From: Carthagonibacter sp032251515
Lineage (GTDB): Bacteria; Gemmatimonadota; Gemmatimonadetes; Palauibacterales; Palauibacteraceae
Direction: 5' to 3'
Length of the DNA: 64,000 nt
Assembly (NCBI GenBank): GCA_032251515.1
Contig: JAVVDU010000011.1
Coordinates: 4,444-68,443 of the forward strand
Part shown: positions 23,839 to 32,969 of the stretch, in pieces
Numbering within the stretch: the first letter of the stretch is position 1
How the letters are laid out: every line of letters begins with the position of its first letter
Notes under the pieces: generated by a model
Databases searched by the model: none
Seen by the model: the letters and a program-made list of their open reading frames with translations, nothing else
Told to the model about the DNA's origin: nothing
Position numbers and translations under genes: made by a program

Positions 23839-25428
23839 CTACCAGAACATGAGGACCACGACGGCCGTGGCCGCCAGCAGCGCCACGGACTGGATGCGGT
23901 AGTTCTTCCACCAGGCCATCTCCCGCAGCTCCTCGCTCTCGCGCCGGAAGAACGCGGGGGTCCACGTCGTGTCGGCCACCTTCTCCGCGGCCGGCGGGGC
24001 GCCCGCCAGGCTCACACCCACCGCCGCGACGAGCGAGAACACGAACAGGATCGGGGCCACGAGCAGGAAGTGGATGTCCGGCATCCACGCCGCGCCGGTG
24101 ATGTTGGCGACGAACAGGGTGACCGACACCACGAGCCCCGTGATCAGCGCGAAGAAGGCCCCGTTCGCGGTCGTCCGTCGCCAGAACACGCCCAGCAGGA
24201 ACACGGCCACGATGGGCGGGCTGATGTAGGCCAGCACGCTCTGCAGGTACTTGAACAGCGAGCCGAAGTGGACGATCTGCGGCGCCCAGAGAGCCGCCAG
24301 CACCATGAAGACCGCGGTGGCGACCCGTCCCACCCGCATGAGCTGCCTCTGGTCGAGCTGCGGCTTCCACTTCCGCACGAAGTCCATCGTCACCAGCGTC
24401 GAGGCGGAGTTCAGCGTGGAGTCGATGCTCGACATCAGGGCGGCGACGAGCCCCGTGAGGATCAGGCCGCGCAGGCCCACCGGGAGCATGTCGAACATCA
24501 TGGTCGGGTAGACCATGTCCGGGTTCGGCAGGTCGGGGTACAGGACCCGCGCCATCGTGCCGGGCAGGACCATCAGGAAGATCACCGGCAGCTTGAGGGC
24601 GGCGGCCAGCAGCGCGCCCCAGCGGGCGTGGTGCACGTTCTTGGCGGCGAGGGTGCGCTGCACCATGAACTGGTTCGTGCCCCAGAAGTAGAAGCCGAGC
24701 AGCGGCACCCCCGTGATGAGCCCCAGCCACGGCACTGCGGGGTCGTCCATGGGCCGCACGAGGCTCAGCATCTCGGGCGGCGTGACGGCCGTCACCGCCT
24801 CCCAGCTCCCGACCTTCAGGAAGGCCACCGTCGCCACGATCACCGTGCCGAGCAGCAGCAGGCCCGTCTGGATCACGTCGGTGATCATCACGGCCGCCAG
24901 CCCGCCGAGGATCGTGTAGATGCCGGCCAGCACCGCCAGGATCGCGATCGTCTCGGCCAGCGGGACGTCGGGGAAGATCAGCTTCAGGACGAGCCCGCCG
25001 GCGTACAGGTGGCCGGCCGTGTCGATCACGATGTTGCCGAACAGAGTGAGGCCCGAGAAGTAGTAGCGCGAGCGCCCGTCGTAGCGGCGCTCGAGGAACT
25101 CGGGCATCGTGTACACGCCCGTCTTGATGTAGAAGGGCGCGAAGAAGATGGCGAACACGACGAGCACCACCGCCGCCATCCACTCGTAGTTGAACACCGA
25201 GATGCCCGTGCTGTAGGCGTCGCCGGTGAGCCCCACCAGCGCGGTGCTCCCCATGTTCGACGCGTACAGCGAGATGCCGATGACCGGCCACAGCATGCGC
25301 CGGCCCGCGAGGAAGTACTCCTCCGCGTCCTCGTGCTTACGCCCGAAGTAGATCCCGATCGCGACGATGAGGACGGCGTACACGACCACCATCGCGAGGT
25401 CGATCCCGCCCAGGGTGAAGGTCGGCAT
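23839..25428 (-). CDS. Sodium:solute symporter (SSS family), probable sugar transporter
   Basis: A 529-residue inner-membrane symporter with about 14 helices and the LeuT fold. Diagnostic stretches include FLAGRRMLWPVIGISLYASN, GHLYAGGLVLKLIF, GGLAAVMITDVIQTGLLLLG and LILTGLVAALMSSIDSTLNS, all typical of SGLT-like sodium/sugar or sodium/inositol carriers. It moves solute inward with Na+. ATG 25428 was preferred to the one at 25446 because GGGAG lies just before it. It follows the TonB receptor on the same strand with a strong hairpin between them. The substrate is inferred from context to be a mono- or disaccharide. Confidence 0.87.
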   Translation of the reverse strand: MPTFTLGGIDLAMVVVYAVLIVAIGIYFGRKHEDAEEYFLAGRRMLWPVIGISLYASNMGSTALVGLTGDAYSTGISVFNYEWMAAVVLVVFAIFFAPFYIKTGVYTMPEFLERRYDGRSRYYFSGLTLFGNIVIDTAGHLYAGGLVLKLIFPDVPLAETIAILAVLAGIYTILGGLAAVMITDVIQTGLLLLGTVIVATVAFLKVGSWEAVTAVTPPEMLSLVRPMDDPAVPWLGLITGVPLLGFYFWGTNQFMVQRTLAAKNVHHARWGALLAAALKLPVIFLMVLPGTMARVLYPDLPNPDMVYPTMMFDMLPVGLRGLILTGLVAALMSSIDSTLNSASTLVTMDFVRKWKPQLDQRQLMRVGRVATAVFMVLAALWAPQIVHFGSLFKYLQSVLAYISPPIVAVFLLGVFWRRTTANGAFFALITGLVVSVTLFVANITGAAWMPDIHFLLVAPILFVFSLVAAVGVSLAGAPPAAEKVADTTWTPAFFRRESEELREMAWWKNYRIQSVALLAATAVVVLMFW

Positions 25429-25456
25429 CCGCGGTCTCCCGTACATGGGTGGGGAA

Positions 25457-25492
25457 CGAAACGGGGAGGGGGTCGCCCCCCTCCCCGTTTCG
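25457..25492 (-). terminator. Perfect 16-base hairpin between TonB receptor and symporter
   Basis: Arms 25457-25472 and 25477-25492 are perfectly complementary around a TCGC loop. On the minus strand this lies 40 bases after the TonB receptor stop and 28 bases before the symporter start. It could end receptor transcription, or process and partly attenuate a joint message. Confidence 0.7.
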
Positions 25493-25532
25493 CGGCATCA
25501 CCGGTTCCCGCCCGAGCGGGTCCGGGAAGGGC

Positions 25533-28265
25533 TCAGAAGTTGTAGGTCACGGCCAGCTGGGCATTCCGCCCGAGGATCGGCCGCGCCATGAAGATGTCCT
25601 GCTGCGAGCCCACGACCTGGCCCTCGCGGGGATTCCCCTCCGTGAGGCCGATCGCGTTGAAGATGTTGTGCGCCACGAGCTGCACGCCCACCTGCGGCGT
25701 GACGTCGAACGCGAGCCCGCCGCCGATCACGTTGTAGTCGGGCAGCACGACGTTGTTCGCGTCGTCCACGAAGCGCTCGTCGATGTAGTTCCAGGTTCCC
25801 CACAGCCTGAAGTTCCAGTACTCCTCGGGGAGCTGGTAGGAGAGCCGCACCTGCGAGATGATCTCGGGGATGCGGCGGATCTGGTTCCCGTCGAAGTTCA
25901 GGTCCGGCGGCAGCTCGAACGGGAAGCTCTCGTCCAGCCGAAGACCTGTGTACTCGGGCTGCTGAATCGTGCCCCGCCAGCTCGCCTCGAAGCCGGGAAT
26001 CGGCACGAACACGATCTCCGTCTCGAGGCCGATCGTCTCGGTGTCGGCGAACCGCGCCGCCGTCACGAGATCGCCGTCCACCACCACCTCGTCGGAGAAG
26101 AACACGTCCGACAGCTCGCTGTAGAATCCGGTCGCGAAGATGCCGAGCATCGGCGAGCCGTACTTCACGCCGATCTCCGCCTGCTTCACGTCCTCGACGT
26201 CGCCCTCGGAGATGTTGCCGGCCGCGTCGCGGCTGAAGATCCACTGCTCGAAGTCCGGCATGCGGAAGCCGTCCGTGTACCGCCCGAACAGGCCGAACTG
26301 GTCCGAGAACATGTACCCGATCCCCACCGACCAGGCGAAGTCGTCGAAGTCGAAGTCGTACGGCCGGAAGGTGCCGGTGCCGAAGCCCATGTCGTCATCG
26401 GCCACCGTGTTCGGATCGCCGAGGTCGAACGTGGCCGAGTTCTCGACGCTCCCGTTCACCTCCATGTACTCCCAGCGGCCGCCCGCGTCGATCGTCAGCT
26501 TCTCGATGGGCTTCCAGGTGTCCTGCGCGTAGAGCGCGTACACGTTGGCGTTCCCCGAGTGGTTGACGTACAGGTCGCCGTACCGGGTGAACCCGTTCTG
26601 AGTGACGGAAGTGACCGTGTTGCCGCCGTCGTCCAGGATGTCGAGCTCCAGCAGGCGCGGCGCGTCGCGCACTTCCTGCAGGATGTTGTTGAACAGCCAG
26701 AACTCGTCGGCCTGGTACTCGCTGAAGTAGAAGCCGAACGTGACGCTGTTGTCGATCTCGCCCGCCCAGTTCTTGGAGATCTGGAAGTTGTTCACGAAGT
26801 TGGACATAGGCTTGGTCACGGCCCACCAGCCGGAATTGACCACGAGGCCGTTTCCGTTCGCGTTCGCCGGGTTGAACGTCGCCCCGGAGTTCGTGAACGA
26901 GTAGCGGAAGCTGTCCCCGCCCAACTCGTCCGCCTTCTGCTGGCCGAACGTGGCCGCGTCGACGGGGCTGTTCACCGAGAAGATCGCGTTGAACTGGACG
27001 TCCACGTCCGTGTAGCGGAACGCGTCCTTCAGGGTCCAGCCGTCGCCCAGGTCGAAGAAGCCCTCGGCGCCGACCGCCGTGTACACGGGGTGCATCCCGT
27101 CCTTCAGGTTCAGGTCGAGCACGTCGCCCACGCCCGTGGCGCCGCCGCCCGGCTGGGGCTTCGGCGTCGGGATCTTGATCCGCGCCGCGTCGTTGGACGT
27201 CATCGTGCCGAAGTTCGCGTCGAAGCCCGGGATGTCGGTCGGGTCCTCGGGGTTCTGGAGCGGGACCGGCAGGTAGAAGATGTTCTTCTCGTTCATGTGC
27301 TTGACCGAGAACCGCAGGTACCCGTTGTCGAGCAGCCTGGTCAGGTTGGCCTTGATCTGGCCGCCGCGGTTCGCGGGGAAGCCCGGGCTGCGGACGCCGC
27401 GGTCGAAGCGGTAGAAGCCGCCCACGTTGAAGCGCCAGTCCTCGCCCAGCGGCCCGCCGTAGTTCACGTCGGCGCGGAACAGGTTGTAGTCCCCGCCCGT
27501 GAGACGGAACTTGCCGACCAGCTCGTCACCGCCGGTCTGGCTCATGAAGTTGATCAGTCCGCCCGGGGCGTTGCTGGCGAAGATCGAGGCCGATCCGCCG
27601 CGTACCGCCTCCATCGTGCGCGTCGTCAGGTCGGTGCGGAACAGGAGGTCGATGTTCGTGAACGCGAGCTCCGGCGACTCGAACACCGGCAGTCCGTCCT
27701 CGTAGAACGCCACGTAGCGGAAGCCCCCGTCCTGCGGGATGCCGCGCGCCCACACGTTGTTGCCGCCCTCGCCGCCCGAGCTCTCGACGTAGAAGCCCGG
27801 TACGACTTCGAGGAGCTCGGCCGTGTTCTGCGGCGCCTTCGCCTCGATCTCGTCGGCGGTCAGGTTCGTGATCGAGTACGTGGCCTCGACTTTCCGGGTC
27901 TCCGTACCCGTACCGGTCACGACCAGCGTCTCGAGGTTCAGGGCGTCCACCATCAGGACGAAGTCGGCCGTGGCCGTGCCGCCGGCCGGGACGCTGACCG
28001 TGACGCTGGCCGGCGCGTAGCCGATCATGCTGGCCCGCACCGTGACGTCACCGGCGGGGACGTTGGTGAGCACGTACGCGCCACCGTCACCGGCGAGCGT
28101 GCCCAGGCGCGTGCCGCCGATCGTGACGGCCGTGCCCACGAGCGCCTGCCCGTCCGACGAGGTCACCCGCCCCGAGACCGTCCCGGTCTCCTGGGCGAGG
28201 CCCGTCGACGGCACCAGGGCCGCGACAGCCAGTAAAGCACAGAGCGAACGAAGGATATGTTTCAT
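25533..28265 (-). CDS. TonB-dependent outer-membrane receptor
   Basis: A 910-residue receptor. A signal peptide (residues 1-22, ending GLAQ) is followed by a carboxypeptidase-regulatory-like domain (GRVTSSDGQALVGTAVTIGG; IGYAPASVTV). A plug domain with NVWARGIPQDGGFRYVAFYE and a beta-barrel follow, ending with Phe in QLAVTYNF as expected for outer-membrane insertion. It takes up a substrate across the outer membrane using TonB energy. GGAGGT precedes ATG 28265. Location between sugar transporters and GH32/fructokinase suggests sucrose or fructan uptake. A good promoter lies about 130 bases upstream. Confidence 0.92.
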   Translation of the reverse strand: MKHILRSLCALLAVAALVPSTGLAQETGTVSGRVTSSDGQALVGTAVTIGGTRLGTLAGDGGAYVLTNVPAGDVTVRASMIGYAPASVTVSVPAGGTATADFVLMVDALNLETLVVTGTGTETRKVEATYSITNLTADEIEAKAPQNTAELLEVVPGFYVESSGGEGGNNVWARGIPQDGGFRYVAFYEDGLPVFESPELAFTNIDLLFRTDLTTRTMEAVRGGSASIFASNAPGGLINFMSQTGGDELVGKFRLTGGDYNLFRADVNYGGPLGEDWRFNVGGFYRFDRGVRSPGFPANRGGQIKANLTRLLDNGYLRFSVKHMNEKNIFYLPVPLQNPEDPTDIPGFDANFGTMTSNDAARIKIPTPKPQPGGGATGVGDVLDLNLKDGMHPVYTAVGAEGFFDLGDGWTLKDAFRYTDVDVQFNAIFSVNSPVDAATFGQQKADELGGDSFRYSFTNSGATFNPANANGNGLVVNSGWWAVTKPMSNFVNNFQISKNWAGEIDNSVTFGFYFSEYQADEFWLFNNILQEVRDAPRLLELDILDDGGNTVTSVTQNGFTRYGDLYVNHSGNANVYALYAQDTWKPIEKLTIDAGGRWEYMEVNGSVENSATFDLGDPNTVADDDMGFGTGTFRPYDFDFDDFAWSVGIGYMFSDQFGLFGRYTDGFRMPDFEQWIFSRDAAGNISEGDVEDVKQAEIGVKYGSPMLGIFATGFYSELSDVFFSDEVVVDGDLVTAARFADTETIGLETEIVFVPIPGFEASWRGTIQQPEYTGLRLDESFPFELPPDLNFDGNQIRRIPEIISQVRLSYQLPEEYWNFRLWGTWNYIDERFVDDANNVVLPDYNVIGGGLAFDVTPQVGVQLVAHNIFNAIGLTEGNPREGQVVGSQQDIFMARPILGRNAQLAVTYNF

Positions 28266-28396
28266 GGTACCTCCCTGTCTGGACCCGGTGGGACCGGGTC
28301 GCACCGACGACCGGAAGCGGGGGCGCTCCCGGTGGGAAGGGTTGCGCCGGGGCCGGGCGCAGTCAGGCTCCCCCCCCGAGAATGAACAACGCGCTG

Positions 28397-28425
28397 ACGG
28401 TAGCCCGGTGTGTGGTCCATGTCAA
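28397..28425 (-). promoter_or_regulatory. Strong sigma70-type promoter for the TonB receptor
   Basis: On the minus strand, a consensus TTGACA (28420-28425), a 17-base spacer and TACCGT (28397-28402). The predicted start near 28390 gives a leader of about 125 bases before the ATG at 28265. Confidence 0.65.
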
Positions 28426-28457
28426 CGACTTGCACCCACGCGTCGCCCGTGCGCAGC

Positions 28458-29576
28458 TCACCCTGCCCGCCGCCCGGTGGCCTGATCGAACAGGTGGAGT
28501 CCGTCCGCGCGCACTTGCACGTCCACCCAGGCGCCCTCGGCGGGCGCCCGCTCCGGGGGGACGATCGCCCGGACCTCCGGCCCGTCCGTGCTGCCCGCGG
28601 CGGACAGGCGGACGTGGACCAGGGTGGCCGCGCCGAGCGGCTCGACCACGTCCACGCGGCCCCGGGCGTCCGCCTCTGGCGCGCCGTCGCGGGTCTCCGG
28701 GGAGGGCGACAGCTCCACGTCGTGCGGCCGCACGCCCAGCGTGAACGGGCCCGCTCCCGCCCGTTCGGCGAGCCCGGGAGGCAGGGCGCGGTCGAGCGCG
28801 TCCCCGGCGAGCCGCGGGCCGCCATCGCCGCGGCGCAGCTCCACCTCGAAGAAGTTCATCGACGGCGACCCGACGAACCCCGCGACGAAGCGGTTGGCCG
28901 GCCGGCGGTACACGTCCAGCGGCGCGCCGTACTGCTGCAGGATCCCGTCGTTCAGCACGGCGACGCGGTCGCCGAGCGTCATCGCCTCTTCCTGGTCGTG
29001 CGTCACGTAGACCATCGTGGCGCCGAGACGCCGGTGCATGCGCCGCAGCTCCGCCCGCGTCTGCACGCGCAGCCGGGCGTCCAGGTTCGACAGGGGCTCG
29101 TCGAACAGGAACGCCTGCGGCTCCCGCACGATCGCCCGCCCCAGGGCCACACGCTGGCGCTGTCCGCCGGACAGCTGGCCCGGCTTGCGGTCGAGGAACT
29201 CCTCGAGGCCCAGCGCGGCCGCGACGCGCTCCACCCGCTCCCGGATCTGCGCCGCGTCGTGGCGCCGCATGCGCAGGCCGAACCCCATGTTGTCGCGGAT
29301 CGTCATGTGCGGGTACAGGGCGTAGCTCTGGAACACCATGGCGATGTCGCGGTCCTGCGCCGGGACCTCCGTGCAGTCCCGGTCGCCGATCCACACCCGG
29401 CCCTCCGTGGGCGTCTCGAGCCCCGCCACGATCCGCAGCGCCGTGCTCTTGCCGCACCCCGAGGGTCCGACGAGCACCACGAACTCGCCGTCCTCGATGG
29501 ACAGGTCGAGCCCCCGCGCCGCCACGTGGCCGTTCGGGTAGGTCTTGTGGACGTCCTCGAGTCTCACCGATGCCAT
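28458..29576 (-). CDS. ugpC: Sugar ABC transporter ATP-binding protein (MalK/UgpC type)
   Basis: A 372-residue ATPase of the carbohydrate-uptake ABC importer class. Walker A is GPSGCGKST near residue 38, the Q-loop is MVFQSYALYPHM, the signature LSGGQRQRVALGRAI and Walker B FLFDEPLSNLDA. The C-terminal 130 residues form the OB-fold regulatory domain of MalK-type proteins (LGVRPHDVELSP). It drives import by the two permeases just upstream on the same strand. Such ATPases are often shared by several importers. It is the last gene of a four-gene operon (binding protein, two permeases, ATPase). Confidence 0.9.
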   Translation of the reverse strand: MASVRLEDVHKTYPNGHVAARGLDLSIEDGEFVVLVGPSGCGKSTALRIVAGLETPTEGRVWIGDRDCTEVPAQDRDIAMVFQSYALYPHMTIRDNMGFGLRMRRHDAAQIRERVERVAAALGLEEFLDRKPGQLSGGQRQRVALGRAIVREPQAFLFDEPLSNLDARLRVQTRAELRRMHRRLGATMVYVTHDQEEAMTLGDRVAVLNDGILQQYGAPLDVYRRPANRFVAGFVGSPSMNFFEVELRRGDGGPRLAGDALDRALPPGLAERAGAGPFTLGVRPHDVELSPSPETRDGAPEADARGRVDVVEPLGAATLVHVRLSAAGSTDGPEVRAIVPPERAPAEGAWVDVQVRADGLHLFDQATGRRAG

Positions 29577-29637
29577 CGCGCGCCTCGCTCCGTGGTCCGC
29601 GTCATGCCGGTCCCGTGCCCGCCGGGCGCCCGCGCCC

Positions 29638-30459
29638 TCATCCCTTCACGGCCCCCGCCGTGAGGCCCTGCACGATGCGCCGCTGGAAGGCCAGGACCAG
29701 CGCCGCCACGGGAGCCGTCGCCACGACGGCCGCGGCGAGGATCTGGCCCCACGGCACCTGGTACTGGCCCCGGAACAGGGCGATCGCCACGGGCACGGTC
29801 TGCCGCTCCGGCCCCAGCGTGAACGAGAGCGCGAACAGGAACTCGTTCCAGCTGTAGACGAACGTCAGGATTCCCGTGGTCGCCAGGCCCGGCAGGGCGA
29901 GCGGCAGGATCACCTCGCGGAACGCCTGCATGCGCGAGGCGCCGTCCACCATCGCCGCCTCCTCCAACTCGGCCGGGAGCTGGCGGAAGAAGCCGACCAG
30001 CAGCCACACCGTGAGCGGCATGGCGAAGGTCATGTAGGGGAGGATCAGCCCCGGGTAGGTGTTGATCAGCCCGATCGCCCGCAGCAGCAGGTAGAGCGGC
30101 GACACGATCGAGATCTGCGGGAACATCGTCACGGCCAGGATGAACCCGAGCACGAGCCCCCGGAACCGGAAGCGGAGCCGCGCCAGGGCGTAGGCGCACA
30201 GCGAGCCGACCGTCACGCAGAACAGGGTGGTCGTGCCCGCCACGACGAGCGAGTTGCGGATCGGCACCCAGAAGTTCCGCTCGTCGAACAGGGCCCGGTA
30301 GTGGTCGAGCACCAGCTCGCCGGGCAGCAGGGACGGGCTCTCGAACAGCCGCGCTTCCGGGGTGAGCGACGAGACCACGGCCCAGTAGAACGGGAACGCC
30401 GTGGCGAGCACCAGCGCCGCCACCACCGCCACCGGGAGCCAGCGGGCGGCGCGGTTCAC
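29638..30459 (-). CDS. Sugar ABC transporter permease (MalG/UgpE type)
   Basis: A 273-residue inner-membrane permease with six helices. The coupling-helix motif EEAAMVDGASRMQAFREVILP (EAA loop) contacts the ATPase. NSLVVAGTTTLF and YALARLRFRFRG are typical of the CUT1 family MalG subunit. The GTG start at 30459 overlaps the MalF-type stop (GTGA) and follows GGAGG. Together with the neighbouring permease it forms the transmembrane channel. Confidence 0.88.
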   Translation of the reverse strand: MNRAARWLPVAVVAALVLATAFPFYWAVVSSLTPEARLFESPSLLPGELVLDHYRALFDERNFWVPIRNSLVVAGTTTLFCVTVGSLCAYALARLRFRFRGLVLGFILAVTMFPQISIVSPLYLLLRAIGLINTYPGLILPYMTFAMPLTVWLLVGFFRQLPAELEEAAMVDGASRMQAFREVILPLALPGLATTGILTFVYSWNEFLFALSFTLGPERQTVPVAIALFRGQYQVPWGQILAAAVVATAPVAALVLAFQRRIVQGLTAGAVKG

Positions 30460-31400
30460 TCGCCGCCTCCCAGCAGGTCCGCCCCCAGGAAGCGGATGTA
30501 GAGCAGAGCGAGGCCGAAGGTGACCAGGAAGACGAGCACCGAGAGCGCCGATCCGTACCCGAAGCGCAGGTTCTGGAGCAGCGAGTTGAACGTGTACAGG
30601 GCGATCGGCTCGGTGCTCGTGCCCGGACCGCCGCCCGTGAGCACGTAGATCAGGTCGAACACGCGGAACGCGTCCAGGGTGCGGAAGATGAGCGCCACGA
30701 GGATCGCCGGCTTGAGGAGCGGCAGGGTGACGTGGCGGAACTGTCGCCACGCGGAGGCCCCGTCGATGCGGGCCGCCTCGTAGAGCGACGCATCGATGTT
30801 CTGCAGGCCCGCCAGCAGGAGCAGCGCCACGAACGGCGTCATCTTCCACACGTCCGACAAAATTACGGGCACCCACGCGGCGCCCGCCTCCACGAACCAC
30901 ACGAACGGCCGGTCCATGAATCCCGCGCCCATGGCCACCGCGTTCACGATGCCGGCCTCGGCGTCGAACATGAAGCGCCACAGCAGGGCGGCGACCACGG
31001 TCGGGATGGCCCACGGGATCAGCACCGCGGCGCGCACGAGGCCGCGCCCCCGGTAGGCCCGGTTCAGCGCCAGGGCGAGCACGAGGCCGAGCCCCAGCTC
31101 CAGGGCCACCGTGGCCACCGTGAACAGGAGCGTGTGCCCCATCGCCTGCAGGAAGCGCGGGTCGCCGAGCGCCTCGGCGTAGTTGCCGAGCCCCACGAAC
31201 GGCCGGCCGAGCCACGGCATGCGCAGGTCGTGCAGGTGGAGCGACTCCCACACCGTCCAGGCGAGAGGGAACAGCGCCACGAGCAGGACGGTGGCGAGCG
31301 CCGGGAGGACGAGCCCCCAGGCGAGCCGCGCCTCCCGCGCCTCGATCGCGCCGCCCCGTGGCGGCGCCGTTCCCGCCGCCGGCCCGGGCCTATCCGCCAT
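30456..31400 (-). CDS. Sugar ABC transporter permease (MalF/UgpA type)
   Basis: A 314-residue inner-membrane permease of the CUT1 family. Six predicted helices include GLVLPALATVLLVALFPLAW near the N terminus. The EAA loop is YEAARIDGASAWRQFRHVTLP, and LTGGGPGTSTEPIALYTF is characteristic. ATG 31400 has GGGAGGGA upstream and overlaps the solute-binding-protein gene by 11 bases, so the two are likely coupled. The substrate is unknown but probably an oligosaccharide or glycerol-phosphate-like compound. Confidence 0.9.
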   Translation of the reverse strand: MADRPGPAAGTAPPRGGAIEAREARLAWGLVLPALATVLLVALFPLAWTVWESLHLHDLRMPWLGRPFVGLGNYAEALGDPRFLQAMGHTLLFTVATVALELGLGLVLALALNRAYRGRGLVRAAVLIPWAIPTVVAALLWRFMFDAEAGIVNAVAMGAGFMDRPFVWFVEAGAAWVPVILSDVWKMTPFVALLLLAGLQNIDASLYEAARIDGASAWRQFRHVTLPLLKPAILVALIFRTLDAFRVFDLIYVLTGGGPGTSTEPIALYTFNSLLQNLRFGYGSALSVLVFLVTFGLALLYIRFLGADLLGGGE

Positions 31401-32793
31401 CCGGTCCCTCCCCGTCCGGGGCCAGCCCGACCTTGCGCAGGAAGGCCCGCATCTCCCGCGCCGCATCCGCGAGCGCGTCGGCCGGCTCCGCCTGGCCGGT
31501 GAGGGCGCGGTGCAGGCGGATCTGCAGGATCTCGGACAGCTGCGTGTAGACCGGCGACACGGGCCGGGGCCGGGCCCGCGCGATGATCTCCCGCACCGGC
31601 GCGGGGTCCACGCCCAGCGCCTCCGCCAGCTCCGGCTCGCCGTACAGGACCTCGCGCGTCGGGTACTGGCCCACCAGGGCGGCCCGCTCGAGCATCTGCT
31701 CCGGGCGGGTCAGGTACTCGAGCACCGCCCAGGCCGCCTCGGGGTGCTCGGTGCGGGCGTTGATCGCGAGCTGGCTGCCGCCCAGCGCCGCGGTGGGCTC
31801 GCCGCCCGGCGCCGCGGGCATGGGGGCGATGGCGAAGTGGCCACGCACGCGGGAGTCCGGGTCGGTCGCGAGCAGCGACACGGCGTACGGCCAGTTCCGC
31901 ATCAGGAGCGCCTGCCCGTTCTGGAAGGCGAAGCGGGCCTCCTCCTCGTGCCAGGTGAGCGTGGTGCGCGGCGACACCCGGGGCCCCGCGCCCCCGGCCA
32001 CCGCGTCCCGCATCCAGGTGAGGGCGCGGATCGCCGGCTCCTCGTCGACCGCCACCCGGCCGCGTTCGTCGAGGATCCGGCCCCCGAACCCGCCCGCGAT
32101 CTCCTGGAACACCGTGACGAGGCCCTCGTAGCGGGCGCCCTGCCACACGAAGCCGTAGCGCGGGACGGGGCCGCCGGCCGTGTCCGGCGGAGCGGTCGCC
32201 CCGACGTGGCGCGCCACGGCGCGCTCGACCTCGGCGAAGCTGCGGGGGGCGGCGTCGAGGAGGTCGGTCCGCCAGTAGAGCATTCCCACGTCCACGAACC
32301 ACGGGAGGGCGAACAGGGTGCCGTCCCAGCGGTTCGCCGCGATCGTGGCGGGGAAGAAGGCGGCCGTGTCCGGCGCGAAGCGGTCGAGCGGCAGGATCCA
32401 GCCGGCGGCCGCGAACTCCGGCGTCCACACGACGTCGAGCTGCAGGATGTCGGGCGTCGAGGCCCCGGCGTTCAGCCACTGGACGTAGAGCTGGTGCCGC
32501 TGGTCGGCCGCGTCCGGGGTGGGCCGGGAGATGACGCGGATGTCCGGGCGCGCCTCCATGAACCGCTCGAGCTGCCGGCGCAGCACGACGGCCTCCGCCC
32601 CCACGGCGCTGCCGGGGAAGGTGACGACCGCGGGCCCGCCCGGGGCCTCGGCACGGCAGCCGGCGAGCGCGACCGCGGCGACGCAGAGGGCCGAGACGGC
32701 GGCAGCCGAGACGGCGGCGGCGGGCGCGGCGGGACGGCCCCGCGGGTGGCGGGGCGGGACAGGGGAGGGGCCGGCGGATCGTCGTCCGGGCAT
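31390..32793 (-). CDS. Extracellular solute-binding lipoprotein (family 1)
   Basis: A 467-residue substrate-binding protein for the ABC importer. The signal ends in a lipobox LAGC with Cys46 as lipid-modified residue. The two-lobed family-1 fold is shown by VQWLNAGASTPDILQLDVVW, ALPWFVDVGMLYWRTDLLD, MRNWPYAVSLL and TEHPEAAWAVLEYLTRPEQ. It would bind sugar in the periplasm and pass it to the permeases. ATG 32793 was chosen because GAGGTG precedes it and the signal then starts with a basic segment, although the basic N region is long. It is the first gene of the operon; a palindrome lies just upstream. Confidence 0.88.
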   Translation of the reverse strand: MPGRRSAGPSPVPPRHPRGRPAAPAAAVSAAAVSALCVAAVALAGCRAEAPGGPAVVTFPGSAVGAEAVVLRRQLERFMEARPDIRVISRPTPDAADQRHQLYVQWLNAGASTPDILQLDVVWTPEFAAAGWILPLDRFAPDTAAFFPATIAANRWDGTLFALPWFVDVGMLYWRTDLLDAAPRSFAEVERAVARHVGATAPPDTAGGPVPRYGFVWQGARYEGLVTVFQEIAGGFGGRILDERGRVAVDEEPAIRALTWMRDAVAGGAGPRVSPRTTLTWHEEEARFAFQNGQALLMRNWPYAVSLLATDPDSRVRGHFAIAPMPAAPGGEPTAALGGSQLAINARTEHPEAAWAVLEYLTRPEQMLERAALVGQYPTREVLYGEPELAEALGVDPAPVREIIARARPRPVSPVYTQLSEILQIRLHRALTGQAEPADALADAAREMRAFLRKVGLAPDGEGPDGG

Positions 32794-32815
32794 GCACCTC
32801 TTCCGTCGTCGGGTG

Positions 32816-32834
32816 GTCGGTCCGATCGACCGAC
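32816..32834. promoter_or_regulatory. Palindromic operator candidate upstream of the ABC importer operon
   Basis: GTCGGTC, five bases, then GACCGAC: a 7-base inverted repeat 23 bases upstream of the solute-binding-protein start. The size suits a LacI or GntR-type regulator binding site, but no regulator is encoded nearby. Confidence 0.4.
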
Positions 32835-32868
32835 GGTAACACGGGGCCGGCGATCCCGCGAGCGCCGC

Positions 32869-32898
32869 TGGCACCGGGAGCGCGGTCCGGGTTATCCT
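32869..32898 (+). promoter_or_regulatory. Candidate thyX promoter
   Basis: TGGCAC (32869-32874), an 18-base spacer and TATCCT (32893-32898), about 70 bases before the ATG at 32970. The match is moderate. Confidence 0.35.
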
Positions 32899-32969
32899 CG
32901 TCACAGGTGCCCGCGGGGCCGCGCACGGGTCCCGCTCTCCCGTAACGGATCACGCGCGGACCGGTTTCC

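Noticed and set aside
32892..32898. TTATCC as part of a DnaA box
   Set aside because: It is a single partial match far from the recF-gyrB block and fits a -10 element for thyX better.
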